From Brucella sp. 21LCYQ03 (GTDB lineage: Bacteria > Pseudomonadota > Alphaproteobacteria > Rhizobiales > Rhizobiaceae), in NCBI RefSeq assembly GCF_023554105.1, contig NZ_JAMJWE010000003.1, positions 124,001 through 188,000 on the forward strand: a stretch of 64,000 bases of DNA, written 5' to 3'. Position numbers and translations under genes: made by a program. Position 1 is the stretch's first letter; each line of letters opens with the position of its first letter. Shown in pieces: positions 39,035 through 48,770 of the stretch. The notes beneath the pieces are model-generated. The model did not search any database. It saw only the letters and a list, made by a program, of their open reading frames with translations, and had not been told where the DNA came from.

Positions 39035-39652
39035 ATGAGCAAGCGCGAATCTTCCAAGTACAAAATTGACCGCCGTCTTGGCGAAAACATCTGGGGTCGC
39101 CCAAAGTCCCCTGTAAACCGTCGTGAATATGGCCCAGGCCAGCACGGTCAGCGCCGTAAGGGCAAGCTTTCCGACTTCGGTGTACAGCTCCGCGCAAAGC
39201 AGAAGCTCAAGGGTTTCTACGGCGATATCTCGGAAAAGCAGTTCCGTAAGACCTATGACGAAGCAGCTCGTCGCAAGGGCGATACCGGTGAAAACCTGAT
39301 CGGCCTGCTCGAATCACGTCTGGATGCTGTTGTGTACCGCGCAAAGTTCGTTCCAACGATCTTCGCTGCACGTCAGTTCATCAACCACGGTCACGTCAAC
39401 GTAAACGGCCGTCGCGTTAACATTCAGTCGTTCCGCCTCAAGGCTGGTGACGTTGTTGAAGTTCGTGAAAAGTCGAAGCAGCTCGTGATCGTTCTCGAAG
39501 CTGTTGCGCTCGCAGAACGCGATGTTCCTGACTACGTTGAAGTTGATCACAACAAGATGGTTGCGACCTTCGCACGCGTTCCAGTTCTCGGCGACGTTCC
39601 ATACGCTGTTCAGATGGAACCAAACCTCGTCGTCGAATATTATTCGCGTTAA
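39035..39652 (+). CDS. rpsD: 30S ribosomal protein S4
   Basis: Primary 16S rRNA-binding protein that nucleates the small-subunit body. 205 aa; [20 protein letters not shown], then [33 protein letters not shown], and the S4 RNA-binding domain with [29 protein letters not shown]. It is monocistronic here, flanked by its own promoter and a terminator. The GTG at 39032 one codon upstream is a poorer start. Confidence 0.97.
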   Translation: MSKRESSKYKIDRRLGENIWGRPKSPVNRREYGPGQHGQRRKGKLSDFGVQLRAKQKLKGFYGDISEKQFRKTYDEAARRKGDTGENLIGLLESRLDAVVYRAKFVPTIFAARQFINHGHVNVNGRRVNIQSFRLKAGDVVEVREKSKQLVIVLEAVALAERDVPDYVEVDHNKMVATFARVPVLGDVPYAVQMEPNLVVEYYSR

Positions 39653-39686
39653 TTCTGAGCTTCTTGCTCACGAACGACAAATAAAT

Positions 39687-39720
39687 GGCCGTCCTTGGTT
39701 CCCCCAAGGGCGGCTTTTTT
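39687..39720 (+). terminator. rpsD terminator
   Basis: GGCCGTCCTTGG-TTCC-CCCAAGGGCGGC followed by six T. Confidence 0.88.
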
Positions 39721-39726
39721 GTATGT

Positions 39727-39780
39727 AGAGCGCATCCCGAAAAGTGCGAAAGCGTTTTTCGGAATAAGATGCGCGTAAAA
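39727..39780. repeat. Palindromic intergenic repeat, copy 3
   Basis: AGAGCGCATCCCGAAAAGTG then CGAAAGCGTTTTTCGGAATA AGATGCGCG. It sits between the rpsD terminator and ttcA. Confidence 0.88.
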
Positions 39781-39847
39781 ACAAAGAGATAGAGTATTTC
39801 CCACGATTCAATCCAAACGGGAAATTCTCTAAATCTAAATTCCTCTC

Positions 39848-40759
39848 ATGTTCGCGGAAAACACCATGAACGCTCTCGATCTCAATATCGCAGAAGATAC
39901 AAGTCTCGATGGTTGCCATCCGCTTTTCCGCGACGTTCCGGCAACTGTCGAGTTCAATAAGTTGCGCAAGCGATTGCTGCGACTGACACGTCAGGCGATA
40001 GACGATTTTGCCATGGTGAAACCCAATGAAAGTTTGCCTCGGGAGCGCTGGATGGTGTGCTTGTCTGGTGGCAAGGATTCTTATGGGCTTTTGGCACTGC
40101 TGCTTGATCTCAAGTGGCGCGGTCTGCTGCCGGTGGAATTGCTGGCCGTCAATCTCGATCAGGGGCAGCCGAATTTCCCGAAGCATATTCTGCCAGAGTT
40201 CTTGAGCCGGTATGGGATCGAGCATCGCATCGAATATAAGGACACCTATTCGATCGTTACTGAAAAGCTTCCTGAGAACAGCACATACTGTTCGCTCTGC
40301 TCACGTCTGCGTCGAGGCAATCTTTACCGGATCGCTCGCGAGGAAGGCTGCTCGGCAATCGTACTTGGCCATCACCGCGAAGATATTCTCGAAACCTTCT
40401 TCATGAACCTTTTCCATGGTGGCCGTTTGGCAGCCATGCCGCCAAAGCTTTTGAACGATGAAGGCGATCTCATGCTTTTCCGCCCGCTTGCCTACGTAGC
40501 GGAGGACGATATGGAAAAATTCGCAAACGCGATGCAATTTCCGATCATTCCGTGCGATCTGTGCGGCAGTCAGGAAGGGCTTCAGCGCAACGCAATGAAG
40601 GCAATGCTTTCCGATATTGAAAAGCGGATGCCGGGTCGTAAAGATACGATGATCCGAGCGATGACCAATGTGCGCCCAAGCCATCTGCTTGATCGTAATT
40701 TGTTTGATTTTGCTGGTTTGATGACCAATTCTGGCGTGGAGACTGATCGTGCAGTTTGA
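39848..40759 (+). CDS. ttcA: tRNA 2-thiocytidine(32) synthetase TtcA
   Basis: Iron-sulfur ATP-dependent enzyme that thiolates cytidine 32 of tRNA. The PP-loop is SGGKDS (residues 73-78 from this start), the CxxC is C148/C151 in [12 protein letters not shown], and a further Cys pair is in [11 protein letters not shown]. 303 aa; an alternative start [10 protein letters not shown] at 39866 is equally possible since neither has a clear ribosome site. The gene overlaps the next one by 11 bases. Confidence 0.93.
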   Translation: MFAENTMNALDLNIAEDTSLDGCHPLFRDVPATVEFNKLRKRLLRLTRQAIDDFAMVKPNESLPRERWMVCLSGGKDSYGLLALLLDLKWRGLLPVELLAVNLDQGQPNFPKHILPEFLSRYGIEHRIEYKDTYSIVTEKLPENSTYCSLCSRLRRGNLYRIAREEGCSAIVLGHHREDILETFFMNLFHGGRLAAMPPKLLNDEGDLMLFRPLAYVAEDDMEKFANAMQFPIIPCDLCGSQEGLQRNAMKAMLSDIEKRMPGRKDTMIRAMTNVRPSHLLDRNLFDFAGLMTNSGVETDRAV

Positions 40760-41576
40760 AGAAAAGCAGATTGATTGGCTGGCTGAGCTTTTGGCAGAAG
40801 CCGCCAATGCGGAAATCATGCCGCGCTTTCGGCAATTGGGGCAGGGCGATATTCGTCAAAAGACTTCCGCTGCTGATCTGGTTACCGAAGCCGATGTGAA
40901 TGCAGAGCGCTTCATCACTGCGCGTCTTAAAGAGCGCTTTCCCACTGCGCTAATCGTCGGCGAAGAAGCCTGTTCCGATGATGAAACTTTGCTCAACGGT
41001 TTGGGCGAAGCAGACCTCGCATTCACCATCGATCCGGTTGATGGCACCTTCAATTTTGCATCTGGCGTTCCACTTTTTGGCGTGATGCTGGCGGTTGTCG
41101 TAAAAGGCGAGACTGTTGCCGGTATTATCTATGATCCGGTGGGCAAGGACTGGATACGCGCTTCTAAGGGCGGCGGCGCGCACATTCGCTATGCCAATGG
41201 TTCCACAAGCCCTGTGAAGGTCGCGGCAGCTGCAGATATTTCGCAGATGACGGGTTCTGTGTCATGGCAATATACGCAGGAGCCAATCCGCTCGCGCCTT
41301 GCGCGCAATCACACGAAATTTCTGTCTCAGATTGGCTATCGCTGTGCGGCGCATGAATATCGCATTATCGCGACTGGTGGCGCGCATTTCGCTTGCTACA
41401 ATAAGCTGATGCCTTGGGATCATCTCTCGGGTGCACTCATTCATCAGGAAGCTGGTGGCTATCTCGCCCGCTGGGATGAAAGCCCGTACCTGCCTTCGCA
41501 TGTAGGCGGCGGTTTACTGGTAGCACCGGATAAGGAAAGTTGGAAAGCTATCCACGAAGCGCTCTTCGCAGAATAG
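40749..41576 (+). CDS. Inositol monophosphatase family protein (SuhB-like)
   Basis: Mg2+-dependent phosphatase of the IMPase/FBPase fold, 275 aa. Motifs: [20 protein letters not shown] and the metal site [20 protein letters not shown], with [16 protein letters not shown] at the C-terminal site. GTG start inside the end of ttcA, so translation is likely coupled. Substrates in this family include inositol phosphates, histidinol phosphate and PAP; the sequence does not decide. Confidence 0.9.
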   Translation: MQFEEKQIDWLAELLAEAANAEIMPRFRQLGQGDIRQKTSAADLVTEADVNAERFITARLKERFPTALIVGEEACSDDETLLNGLGEADLAFTIDPVDGTFNFASGVPLFGVMLAVVVKGETVAGIIYDPVGKDWIRASKGGGAHIRYANGSTSPVKVAAAADISQMTGSVSWQYTQEPIRSRLARNHTKFLSQIGYRCAAHEYRIIATGGAHFACYNKLMPWDHLSGALIHQEAGGYLARWDESPYLPSHVGGGLLVAPDKESWKAIHEALFAE

Positions 41577-41587
41577 AAAGAAGCCCG

Positions 41588-41684
41588 CTAAAGCATGTCG
41601 CGGAAAAGTGGGAACCGCCTTCGCGGGGAAATCAGTCCACTGGACTGATTTTTGATCCCGCTTCGATCCGGTAACGACATGCTA
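41588..41684. repeat. Mosaic palindromic repeat (RIME-like)
   Basis: About 97 bases bounded by AGCATGTCG and CGACATGCT. The left half GCATGTCGCGGAAAAGTGGG continues into AACCGCC; the centre holds the perfect palindrome ATCAGTCCA-N-TGGACTGAT. It resembles the intergenic mosaic elements described in Rhizobium and is a different family from the GCATCCCGAAAA repeats, though both share GAAAAGTGGGAACCG. Confidence 0.75.
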
Positions 41685-41696
41685 AAAAGAGCAATT

Positions 41697-41731
41697 AAAA
41701 AAATGCCGCATTTATAATGCGGCATTTTTTT
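41697..41731. terminator. Bidirectional terminator between the IMPase and Bcr/CflA genes
   Basis: AAAATGCCGCATT-TAT-AATGCGGCATTTTTTTT with A-run left and T-run right; the genes converge here. Confidence 0.88.
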
Positions 41732-41742
41732 TGGCTTTTTTA

Positions 41743-42996
41743 TCAGACTGGTTTGTTGTGCGGTTTGAATAGCTTGCCGCGCTCGGCGATAATCACGCAG
41801 ATGAAGGAAATGAACCCTAACACGCAGTAACCTGCTGCAACGGGTGTTGTTGTTCCATCAAATGCTTGACCAATTGCAGCACCCAATGCTGCGCCGATAA
41901 CTGTCTGTGCAAAGCCAAGGACGGACGATGCGGTGCCTGCGACTTCTCCGAGTGGCTCCATGGCCAGCGCATTGAAGTTTGATGTTACCAAGCTGAACGA
42001 GAACATGATCGTCATATAGATCATCATGAGCAGCCAGAATGGTACAGGGCCGGTAAAGCTAAGCGACAATACAACCCAAAGCAGGCTGAAGCTTACGAAC
42101 ACCAGCAGCATTGTCTGCGAAATACGACGCATCCCATAGCGACCGACAAGGCGCGAATTAAGGAACGATGCGAGTGCGAGTGTCATCGCAACCGCTGCGA
42201 AAGCCAGCGGGAACATTGTGCCCAGCTTATAAATATCGACAAAAATCTGCTGCGCTGAATTGATGTAACCAAATAGAGCGCCGAGAATGAATGATGTTCC
42301 GAGCATGTAGAAAAGGGCAACACGGTTAGACAAGACGATGCCGAAACCACCGATGATGCTTTTCACTGTCAATGGACGCCGATGATCAACGGGCAGGGTT
42401 TCTGGCAAGCGGATATAAGCCCAGACTGCAACAACCGCCGCCATAATCGCCATTGATAGGAAGATCAGGTGCCACTCGCCAAACAGCATGATTAGCTGAC
42501 CTGTGGCAGGTGCGATCACCGGCAGGATCATGAAAATCATCATGACGAGCGACATGACTTCTGCCATTTGGCGACCTGCAAATCGATCACGTACAACCGA
42601 GACAGCAATTACGCGCGTCGCTGCCGCCCCGAGACCTTGCAGCACGCGCAAGATGATCAGCGTTGTAAAATCAGTAACAAAAGCAGCGCCAATTGCCGCC
42701 AGGATGTAGATTGTCAAACCGACAAAAAGCGGTGCACGACGGCCAAAACGGTCGCTCAATGGACCGTAAAACAGCTGCGAAACGCCAAAGCCGAGCAAAT
42801 ATGCGGTAATCACATATTGCGCATGATTTTCCGAAAGAACGCCAAGGCTGGCACCAATCTGCGGTAAGCCGGGCAACATAATGTCGACGGCAAGCGCATT
42901 GATCGCCATAATTGCTGCGATCAGCGCAATAAATTCGCCACGCGGACGCACGGGTGTTTGTTGGTCTGGCGAACCTTTTTGGATGTCGATCGGCAT
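41743..42996 (-). CDS. Bcr/CflA-family multidrug efflux MFS transporter
   Basis: 417-aa major facilitator with 12 predicted helices, expected to export drugs by H+ antiport. First helix block GEFIALIAAIMAINALAVDIMLPGLPQIGASLG is the Bcr signature; motif A is GPLSDRFGRRAPLFVGLTIY; helix 5 includes APATGQLIMLFGEWHLIFLS. I start at MPIDIQKGSP, preceded by AAGGA; a longer frame to 43050 is not supported. Substrate is unknown. Confidence 0.9.
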   Translation of the reverse strand: MPIDIQKGSPDQQTPVRPRGEFIALIAAIMAINALAVDIMLPGLPQIGASLGVLSENHAQYVITAYLLGFGVSQLFYGPLSDRFGRRAPLFVGLTIYILAAIGAAFVTDFTTLIILRVLQGLGAAATRVIAVSVVRDRFAGRQMAEVMSLVMMIFMILPVIAPATGQLIMLFGEWHLIFLSMAIMAAVVAVWAYIRLPETLPVDHRRPLTVKSIIGGFGIVLSNRVALFYMLGTSFILGALFGYINSAQQIFVDIYKLGTMFPLAFAAVAMTLALASFLNSRLVGRYGMRRISQTMLLVFVSFSLLWVVLSLSFTGPVPFWLLMMIYMTIMFSFSLVTSNFNALAMEPLGEVAGTASSVLGFAQTVIGAALGAAIGQAFDGTTTPVAAGYCVLGFISFICVIIAERGKLFKPHNKPV

Positions 42997-43116
42997 TAAG
43001 GCAGTCCTTGATAGAGCAATGCGACGTTTCCAAAGACACGACGCTGGCAACAGAATTTAGAAAACAGAAGCCTCAAGGCAAGAGCTTGAGGCGATGCACT
43101 AATTAATAGGCAATAT

Positions 43117-43143
43117 AAAAAGGCGCCACGTAGCGGCGCCTTT
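43117..43143 (-). terminator. grxD terminator
   Basis: Minus strand AAAGGCGCC-GCTACGT-GGCGCCTTTTTATA, just beyond the grxD stop. Confidence 0.82.
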
Positions 43144-43179
43144 CAAAAGGGCAAAAGCCAGATGAGGGATAATTAATCC

Positions 43180-43512
43180 TCACGCAGCTTTGGTTGCAAT
43201 ACCTTTATCGGTAAAAAGTGTTTGAAGTTCGCTCGACTGGAACATTTCGCGCACGATGTCGCAACCGCCAATGAACTCACCCTTTACGTAAAGCTGAGGA
43301 ACGGTTGGCCAGTTGGAATAATCCTTGATGCCCTGACGGATTTCATCCGAAGCCAGAACATTGACGCCCTTATAATCCACGCCGAGATAATCGAGAATCT
43401 GCACGACCTGACCGGAGAAACCACACTGTGGGAAACCTGGTGTGCCTTTCATGAACAGCACGACGTCGTTGGTCTTTACTTCATTGTCGATGAAATCGTT
43501 GATTCCGGTCAT
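43180..43512 (-). CDS. grxD: Monothiol glutaredoxin (Grx4 family)
   Basis: Binds and delivers [2Fe-2S] clusters. 110 aa; the CGFS active site is at Cys30 in KGTPGFPQCGFSGQ, followed by VNVLASDEIRQGIKDYSNWPTVPQLYVKGEFIGGCDIV with the glutathione-binding TVPQ and GGCD blocks. The bolA gene lies 210 bases upstream on the same strand; BolA and CGFS glutaredoxins form heterodimers in many organisms. Confidence 0.96.
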   Translation of the reverse strand: MTGINDFIDNEVKTNDVVLFMKGTPGFPQCGFSGQVVQILDYLGVDYKGVNVLASDEIRQGIKDYSNWPTVPQLYVKGEFIGGCDIVREMFQSSELQTLFTDKGIATKAA

Positions 43513-43722
43513 TTCAATTCCTTTCAGGATGCCGGTTCAAATCCCGGCCCGCGTAGGGAGAGGTTCTGCCCCAATATAGTAATCTGAGCTTTGGTAATCA
43601 CCCTCTCAAGGTGAAATCAAGACAAAATAGCGAGAGACCGCGCTATATCGGGGGTAGCATCTTGCCGCAGCCTGTCTTTAAGCAAGTCACAAAAACACAG
43701 GCTGCATTGTTTATTCGTTGAT

Positions 43723-43956
43723 TTATTCAGGCACGCTGGTCTGGAGTGCCAGCGCATGAAGTACGCCGCCCATGTTGCCCTTCAGCGCATCATAAACCAT
43801 CTGGTGCTGCTGCACGCGCGACTTGCCGCGGAAGCTTTCCGCAACCACTTCGGCAGCATAATGATCTCCGTCTCCGGCAAGGTCGCGGATCGTAACCTTT
43901 GCGCCGGGAATACCTTCGCGTATCAGTTTTTCGATCTCATGAGCGTCCATAGCCAT
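43723..43956 (-). CDS. BolA family protein
   Basis: 77 aa. DAHEIEKLIREGIPGAKVTI and the class-defining GDHYAAEVVAESFRGKSRVQ QHQMVYDAL...LHALALQT correspond to the BolA fold with a His pair for cluster binding. The start MAMDAHEIEK has GGAG eight bases upstream; a longer frame to 44025 is dropped. It probably works with the adjacent Grx4. The close linkage purL-bolA-grxD is common in this order. Confidence 0.94.
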   Translation of the reverse strand: MAMDAHEIEKLIREGIPGAKVTIRDLAGDGDHYAAEVVAESFRGKSRVQQHQMVYDALKGNMGGVLHALALQTSVPE

Positions 43957-44121
43957 GCAAAGTCTCCTGCCGTTTTTAGGCTTTTTAATATTATAGAATC
44001 GTAACGCATCATCCTGATACGTCAATCTTCAACTGTCTAACTTTTAAATCGCCGACAAGCAAACGCCCGAAGCAGGATTACTGTCCGGGCGTCATTTGAT
44101 AAACGTTCTAACCGATAACGA

Positions 44122-46344
44122 TTAGTTGTCGACGGCAGCCTCGCCGCTCATGAAGCCCGGGAACCAGCCTTCAAAAGCGTTGTTGAGATCGCTGACTGCA
44201 ACATCAACGATAGCGCCGAATTTCAGACGATCACCACCAACTGTTCCCAGTTTGCGGAATGCGATGCCTACGCCTTCTGCATTCAAGGCAATCAGGTTTG
44301 CCATTTCTGGCGTCGCAGCAACCAAGTAACGCGCCTGATCTTCACCAAACAGCACTGCATGCGGCAGGCCATCGCCTGCATCAAGCGTTGCACCCTTGCC
44401 GGATTTGATAGCCATTTCAGCAACCGCAACTGCTAGGCCGCCATCGGACAGATCGTGACAAGCCGTTACCTGACCATTGCGGATTGCCGAACGAACGAAC
44501 TCGCCGTTACGCTTTTCAAGCGCAAGATCAACCGTTGGGGCAGGGCCGTCAGCGCGGTCAAACAGATCGCGCAGATAGACCGACTGACCAAGATGTGAGC
44601 CGTCGCCACCAAGCAGAACCAGCGTGTCGCCGTCCTGCATGCCGCCGATTTTGGCCATCTGCGACCAGTCAGGGATGAGGCCAACGCCTGCAATGGTCGG
44701 AGTTGGCAAGATCGCCTGACCATTGGTTTCGTTGTAAAGCGAGACATTGCCCGAAACGATTGGGAAATCGAGCGCACGGCAGGCTTCGCCGATGCCTTCG
44801 ATAGCCTTGACCAGCTGGCCCATGATTTCCGGCTTTTCAGGATTACCGAAGTTCAGATTGTCGGTCGAAGCAAGTGGCTCAGCGCCGGTTGCAGTAATAT
44901 TGCGCCAGCATTCGGCAACTGCCTGCTTGCCACCTTCGAACGGATCCGCTTCGCAATAGCGCGGCGTTACGTCCGACGAGAAGGCGAGTGCCTTGGTTGC
45001 ATGGCCTTCGACGCGGACCACACCAGCATCACCGCCCGGAAGCTGCAATGAATTGCCCTGAATGAGCGTATCATACTGCTCATAAACCCAGCGGCGCGAT
45101 GAGCCGTCTGGTGAACCGATAAGCTTGAGAAGCGCATCCGAATAGTCTTCAACCTGCGGCACATTGGTTGCTGGCAGCGGCGCGTGCTTGCCCGGTTCCA
45201 TCCACGGACGATCATATTCAGGAGCCTCGTCACCGAGTTCCTTGATCGGCAGGTTAGCGACTTCTTCGCCCTGATGGATGACGCGGAAGCGCAGATCATC
45301 GGTGGTCTTGCCGACGATTGCGAAATCGAGGCCCCACTTGCGGAAGATCGCCTGTGCTTCTTCTTCCATTTCAGGCTTGAGAACCATGAGCATGCGCTCC
45401 TGGCTTTCCGACAGCATCATTTCATAGGCTGTCATGTTCACTTCGCGAACCGGAACGTGGTCAAGGATGAGTTCGATACCAAGATCGCCCTTGGCACCCA
45501 TTTCAACAGCCGAGCAGGTAAGACCAGCAGCGCCCATATCCTGAATTGCGATAACCGCACCCGAAGCCATCAGTTCAAGGCAGGCTTCAAGAAGGCACTT
45601 TTCAGTAAATGGATCGCCAACCTGAACGGTCGGGCGCTTTTCTTCAATCGATTCGTCGAATTCAGCCGATGCCATTGTTGCGCCGCCGACGCCGTCACGA
45701 CCGGTCTTGGCACCGAGATAAACAACTGGCAGGCCAACGCCCTTGGCTTCAGACAAGAAGATGCCGTCATGCTTGGCAAGACCCGCTGCGAATGCATTGA
45801 CGAGGATATTGCCATTGTAGCGCTTGTCGAAGTTCACTTCGCCGCCAACGGTCGGAACGCCGAAAGCATTGCCGTAGCCGCCAACGCCGGAAACTACGCC
45901 GGAAACGAGGTGACGGGTCTTTGGATGGTCAGGTTCACCGAAACGCAACGCATTCATGGCTGCGATTGGACGTGCGCCCATGGTGAATACGTCACGCAGA
46001 ATGCCGCCAACACCCGTTGCAGCGCCCTGATAAGGCTCGATGTAAGATGGATGGTTGTGGCTTTCCATCTTGAAGACGACGCAGTCGCCATCGCCAATGT
46101 CCACAACACCGGCATTTTCGCCCGGCCCCTGAATGACGCGTGCGCCAGTGGTTGGGAGCGTACGCAGCCACTTCTTCGACGACTTGTAGGAACAATGTTC
46201 GTTCCACATGGCCGAGAAAATGCCAAGTTCGGTGAAGCTTGGTTCGCGCCCGATCAGGTCGAGAATTCGCTGATATTCGTCGGGCTTCAAGCCGTGAGCT
46301 TGGATAAGTTCAGGCGTGATATCGCGCTTATTGGAAATAGTCAT
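44122..46344 (-). CDS. purL: Phosphoribosylformylglycinamidine synthase subunit PurL
   Basis: ATP-dependent subunit that converts FGAR to FGAM in purine synthesis. 740 aa, the small PurL form that needs separate PurS and PurQ; both are encoded in this window at 50.3-50.6 and 49.6-50.3 kb. Motifs: [42 protein letters not shown] and the second-half repeat [10 protein letters not shown] with [16 protein letters not shown]. 165 bases separate it from bolA. Confidence 0.97.
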   Translation of the reverse strand: MTISNKRDITPELIQAHGLKPDEYQRILDLIGREPSFTELGIFSAMWNEHCSYKSSKKWLRTLPTTGARVIQGPGENAGVVDIGDGDCVVFKMESHNHPSYIEPYQGAATGVGGILRDVFTMGARPIAAMNALRFGEPDHPKTRHLVSGVVSGVGGYGNAFGVPTVGGEVNFDKRYNGNILVNAFAAGLAKHDGIFLSEAKGVGLPVVYLGAKTGRDGVGGATMASAEFDESIEEKRPTVQVGDPFTEKCLLEACLELMASGAVIAIQDMGAAGLTCSAVEMGAKGDLGIELILDHVPVREVNMTAYEMMLSESQERMLMVLKPEMEEEAQAIFRKWGLDFAIVGKTTDDLRFRVIHQGEEVANLPIKELGDEAPEYDRPWMEPGKHAPLPATNVPQVEDYSDALLKLIGSPDGSSRRWVYEQYDTLIQGNSLQLPGGDAGVVRVEGHATKALAFSSDVTPRYCEADPFEGGKQAVAECWRNITATGAEPLASTDNLNFGNPEKPEIMGQLVKAIEGIGEACRALDFPIVSGNVSLYNETNGQAILPTPTIAGVGLIPDWSQMAKIGGMQDGDTLVLLGGDGSHLGQSVYLRDLFDRADGPAPTVDLALEKRNGEFVRSAIRNGQVTACHDLSDGGLAVAVAEMAIKSGKGATLDAGDGLPHAVLFGEDQARYLVAATPEMANLIALNAEGVGIAFRKLGTVGGDRLKFGAIVDVAVSDLNNAFEGWFPGFMSGEAAVDN

Positions 46345-46475
46345 CGAGATGAGGGACCCCGTCGCAGGCTGCGGTACCCGGAAACTTCTGCCGAAGGGCG
46401 GACACCTAAGGTTTCAAGGGGCCTCTTTAACCTAACTCTGCCCGAAGCGCGACAGGAAAATGCCGATTTCCCGGC

Positions 46476-47891
46476 TCAAATGCTGCCTTCATAGCCGACC
46501 TGACCATTTTCCAGCAATTGCCGCAAAGTTGTGAAGCCATTTTCGATGTCGTTGCGGTCCGTCGGCGAGGAAAAAGCAATACGAACGCGATGATAATTGC
46601 GCTCAATCCGTCCGGCTTTGAACTCGTCTTCATCATCAATCAGCAAGCCGTTTTCATAGGCGGCTGCTTTAAATGTGCTGGCAAGCCACGGCTCTGGCAG
46701 TTTCAGCCAGAGGATCGGAACGTGGGGTGACGATACAAAGTCATAGCCTGCAAAGATTTTGCGGGCCAGTTTCTCGCGCCATTCAACTTCTGCTGAACAT
46801 TTGTCCAGCAGAGCGCTTGCCTGACCGGACAGCACCATCTGCGCTGTTGTTTCAGCAAGCAAAAACGAAACGCCACCAGTCATCAGTTTGTGTGTTACGC
46901 GTAGACGCTGCGCACAATGCGGCGGGCAGGCAGCCCAGCCGCAACGCAAGCCTGCTGTTACGGCCTTTGAAAGACTGCCCAAAAGAAATGTGCGTTCGGG
47001 CGCAATATCGGCAATTTTAGGGATATTTGACCGCGTCATAACCCCATAAGTGTCGTCTTCAATGAGCCAGACATTGTGACGGGCCGCGATATTGGCGATA
47101 GCCACGCGGCGTTCATAAGGCATGGTCGCAAGCGTTGGATTGTGAATGCTTGGCATGAGAAATGCCATTGTCGGGTGCTGCTGGTTGCAGATCCGCTCGA
47201 ATTCATCCGGGATCATGCCATATTCGTCACTCGCGGCAATTGCCACGCGGCGTCCGGCAATTTTCACGGATCGACTTATCTGTGTGTAAGTCAGTTCTTC
47301 AAAAACAATCCGGTCGCCGGGCGAGGTAAAGGCTGTGATTGCAGCGACTGCACCGGCATGTGCGCCATTGGTGATGACAATATTGCTGGCATCGGCAGGA
47401 GCATTCTCTTGATTAAGCCATTGTCGACCGGCCTCAAGCCAATGTTGCGGGAAATGTCGCGTGTAGTTGACGACCTCATGCGGATAATTGCGAATAACTG
47501 ATGCGATCAGCGGTTCAAGGATGGCATTTTGTCCGACATCAGGCGCAGCAGTGGTGTCAAAGCGACCTTTGTCTGCCGGAGCATCCTGAATACGCGTGCC
47601 AGCTATGCCGTCGCTTGAATAGGGAGTTGGTGCAGTTTGGCTGTCAGTCTTGCCAAGCACATATGTCCCGCGCCCGACTTCACCCGTCACGAGCCCACGC
47701 TCGTGCGCAAGCGCATAAGCTCGGCCGATTGTACCAATTGTTACCTTCAGATCGAAAGCGAGATTCCGCTGTGGTGGGAGTTTCTGTCCCGCTGGCAATG
47801 AATTGTTTGCGATCGCGTCTTCAATCGCGTCAGCGAGCTGAAGATAAAGCGGGCCAGATTTGCCGGAAAGGTCGGGAAGCCAATTTGTCAT
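46476..47891 (-). CDS. MocR/GntR-type regulator with aminotransferase domain
   Basis: 471 aa. Residues 1-80 form a GntR winged helix (GPLYLQLADAIEDAIANNSL, LPPQRNLAFDL, GLVTGEVGRGTYVLG); the rest is a fold-type I aminotransferase with the PLP lysine at Lys309 in LLGSLSKAVTAGLRCGW and NGAHAGAVAAI near 175. Start ATG 47891 (a GTG lies two codons earlier). Two ATTGTAT boxes lie 16-43 bases upstream, and two more ATACAAT boxes lie within the start of the divergent DUF1127 gene, so self- and neighbour-control is likely. No pdxST or amino acid transporter is adjacent, so the ligand is unknown. Confidence 0.9.
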   Translation of the reverse strand: MTNWLPDLSGKSGPLYLQLADAIEDAIANNSLPAGQKLPPQRNLAFDLKVTIGTIGRAYALAHERGLVTGEVGRGTYVLGKTDSQTAPTPYSSDGIAGTRIQDAPADKGRFDTTAAPDVGQNAILEPLIASVIRNYPHEVVNYTRHFPQHWLEAGRQWLNQENAPADASNIVITNGAHAGAVAAITAFTSPGDRIVFEELTYTQISRSVKIAGRRVAIAASDEYGMIPDEFERICNQQHPTMAFLMPSIHNPTLATMPYERRVAIANIAARHNVWLIEDDTYGVMTRSNIPKIADIAPERTFLLGSLSKAVTAGLRCGWAACPPHCAQRLRVTHKLMTGGVSFLLAETTAQMVLSGQASALLDKCSAEVEWREKLARKIFAGYDFVSSPHVPILWLKLPEPWLASTFKAAAYENGLLIDDEDEFKAGRIERNYHRVRIAFSSPTDRNDIENGFTTLRQLLENGQVGYEGSI

Positions 47892-47906
47892 GGTCACAAT
47901 ATAAGC

Positions 47907-47934
47907 ATTGTATCGATATTTGAGTCAATTGTAT
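47907..47934. promoter_or_regulatory. Paired ATTGTAT boxes, likely MocR operator
   Basis: ATTGTAT at 47907-47913 and again at 47928-47934, 21 bases apart (two helical turns), in the 107-base gap between the MocR and DUF1127 genes. Confidence 0.5.
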
Positions 47935-47998
47935 TTACGCTTTAACGCATCAAATTGATGCAAAGTTAAAAGTATACGCAGCTAAGAGGCGTTTTGCG

Positions 47999-48247
47999 AT
48001 GACATTCGTCCCAATTAAATACGACGAAATAGATACAATTGATACAATGCGGGTTGCTGAGCGTGAAATCCCGGTGAGCACGCGCTCCGTCTGGCAGAGA
48101 TTTGCGGCGTGGTTTTCCCATCGCACAATGTTGCGTCGCAGCCGTATTGAGTTGATGGATCTGACCGACGAGCAGCTCAAGGATATTGGGCTTTCTCGCA
48201 CCGCTGCCGATATGGAAGCGCGCAAAGTACGCTTCCATATTCGATAA
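47999..48247 (+). CDS. DUF1127 family protein
   Basis: 82 aa; the C-terminal half FAAWFSHRTMLRRSRIELMDLTDEQLKDIGLSR is a clear DUF1127 (YjiS-like) module with an Arg-rich start. Such proteins in related bacteria affect RNA turnover and phosphate or stress responses, but this one is longer than the 45-50-aa RNA-related type. The start at 47999 has AGAGG nine bases upstream. The early part reads EIDTIDT because two ATACAAT boxes are embedded in it. Confidence 0.85.
   Translation: MTFVPIKYDEIDTIDTMRVAEREIPVSTRSVWQRFAAWFSHRTMLRRSRIELMDLTDEQLKDIGLSRTAADMEARKVRFHIR
48033..48048. promoter_or_regulatory. Second ATACAAT pair, inside the DUF1127 gene start
   Basis: ATACAAT at 48033-48039 and 48042-48048, 9 bases apart and in the opposite orientation to the pair at 47907-47934. 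Direct repeat AGATACAATTGATACAAT. Confidence 0.4.
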
Positions 48248-48253
48248 TTCGGT

Positions 48254-48667
48254 TTAGCTGCAATCTTTCTGGCCGGATGCCCAGCGATTGATGTCGGCAC
48301 TGATACGGCTGCTATGCGCCTGCTGCATCATTGGCCCAAAAGCTTCAATTCGTGCAGGATTGCCTTCTGCCTGCACGACAAGCAGTGGGCGTCCCGCAAG
48401 ATTACGCGCAGGCACCACCAACATGCGTGGGCGTCCGGTAAAAGAGTTCAGTTCCGGTGCAAAAGCATAGCCGCGGAAGTCTTTATCCTTGGATTTAAAC
48501 CAGCAATTATTGGCACCCACAGCAATGCGCTCCATTGTTGCAAGGGCTGCTTTGCTGACATTTGCTGAAGCCGGGCGAGGCGAAGGCTTCGGTGCACAAG
48601 CCGCAAGAAGTGCAAGCGCGGACAGTGCTGCAAGCGCGATGGTCTTATTCTTCAAGGAGGACTCCAT
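48254..48667 (-). CDS. Small lipoprotein of unknown function
   Basis: 137 aa from MESSLKNKTIALAALSALAL; the lipobox LLAAC gives a lipidated Cys near residue 24, followed by a Pro/Ser-rich linker (APKPSPRPASANVS). The remaining domain contains NNCWFKSKDKDFRGYAFAPE and RMLVVPARNLAGRPLLVVQAE, a compact beta-rich module with two further Cys. The family is not recognised by name. Start is uncertain; no strong ribosome site precedes it. It probably ends up in the outer membrane through the Lol system encoded at 29.6-31.6 kb. Confidence 0.75.
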   Translation of the reverse strand: MESSLKNKTIALAALSALALLAACAPKPSPRPASANVSKAALATMERIAVGANNCWFKSKDKDFRGYAFAPELNSFTGRPRMLVVPARNLAGRPLLVVQAEGNPARIEAFGPMMQQAHSSRISADINRWASGQKDCS

Positions 48668-48730
48668 GGGGACGCTTTGACGATGGTAGCTAATGCGCAT
48701 CTTGCTCAAAACGTATAGAAAGAATGTTAA

Positions 48731-48755
48731 AAGCGTATCCTTATCGGATACGCTT
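48731..48755 (-). terminator. Terminator after the GST gene
   Basis: Stem AGCGTATCC/GGATACGCT with a 5-base loop; on the minus strand it is followed by TTTT. The plus strand also has a T-run, so it may work both ways. Confidence 0.7.
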
Positions 48756-48770
48756 TTTGAATTTTTTAAC

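Noticed and set aside
43531-43548. tRNA T-arm-like GCCGGTTCAAATCCCGGC between bolA and grxD
   Set aside because: The loop looks like TTCAAAT, but the stem does not fit the 5-pair/7-base T-arm geometry, and no other tRNA part or integrase gene is near.
45184-46494. 436-codon plus-strand frame opposite purL
   Set aside because: It lies opposite the well-supported purL gene and shows no known motif or start signal.
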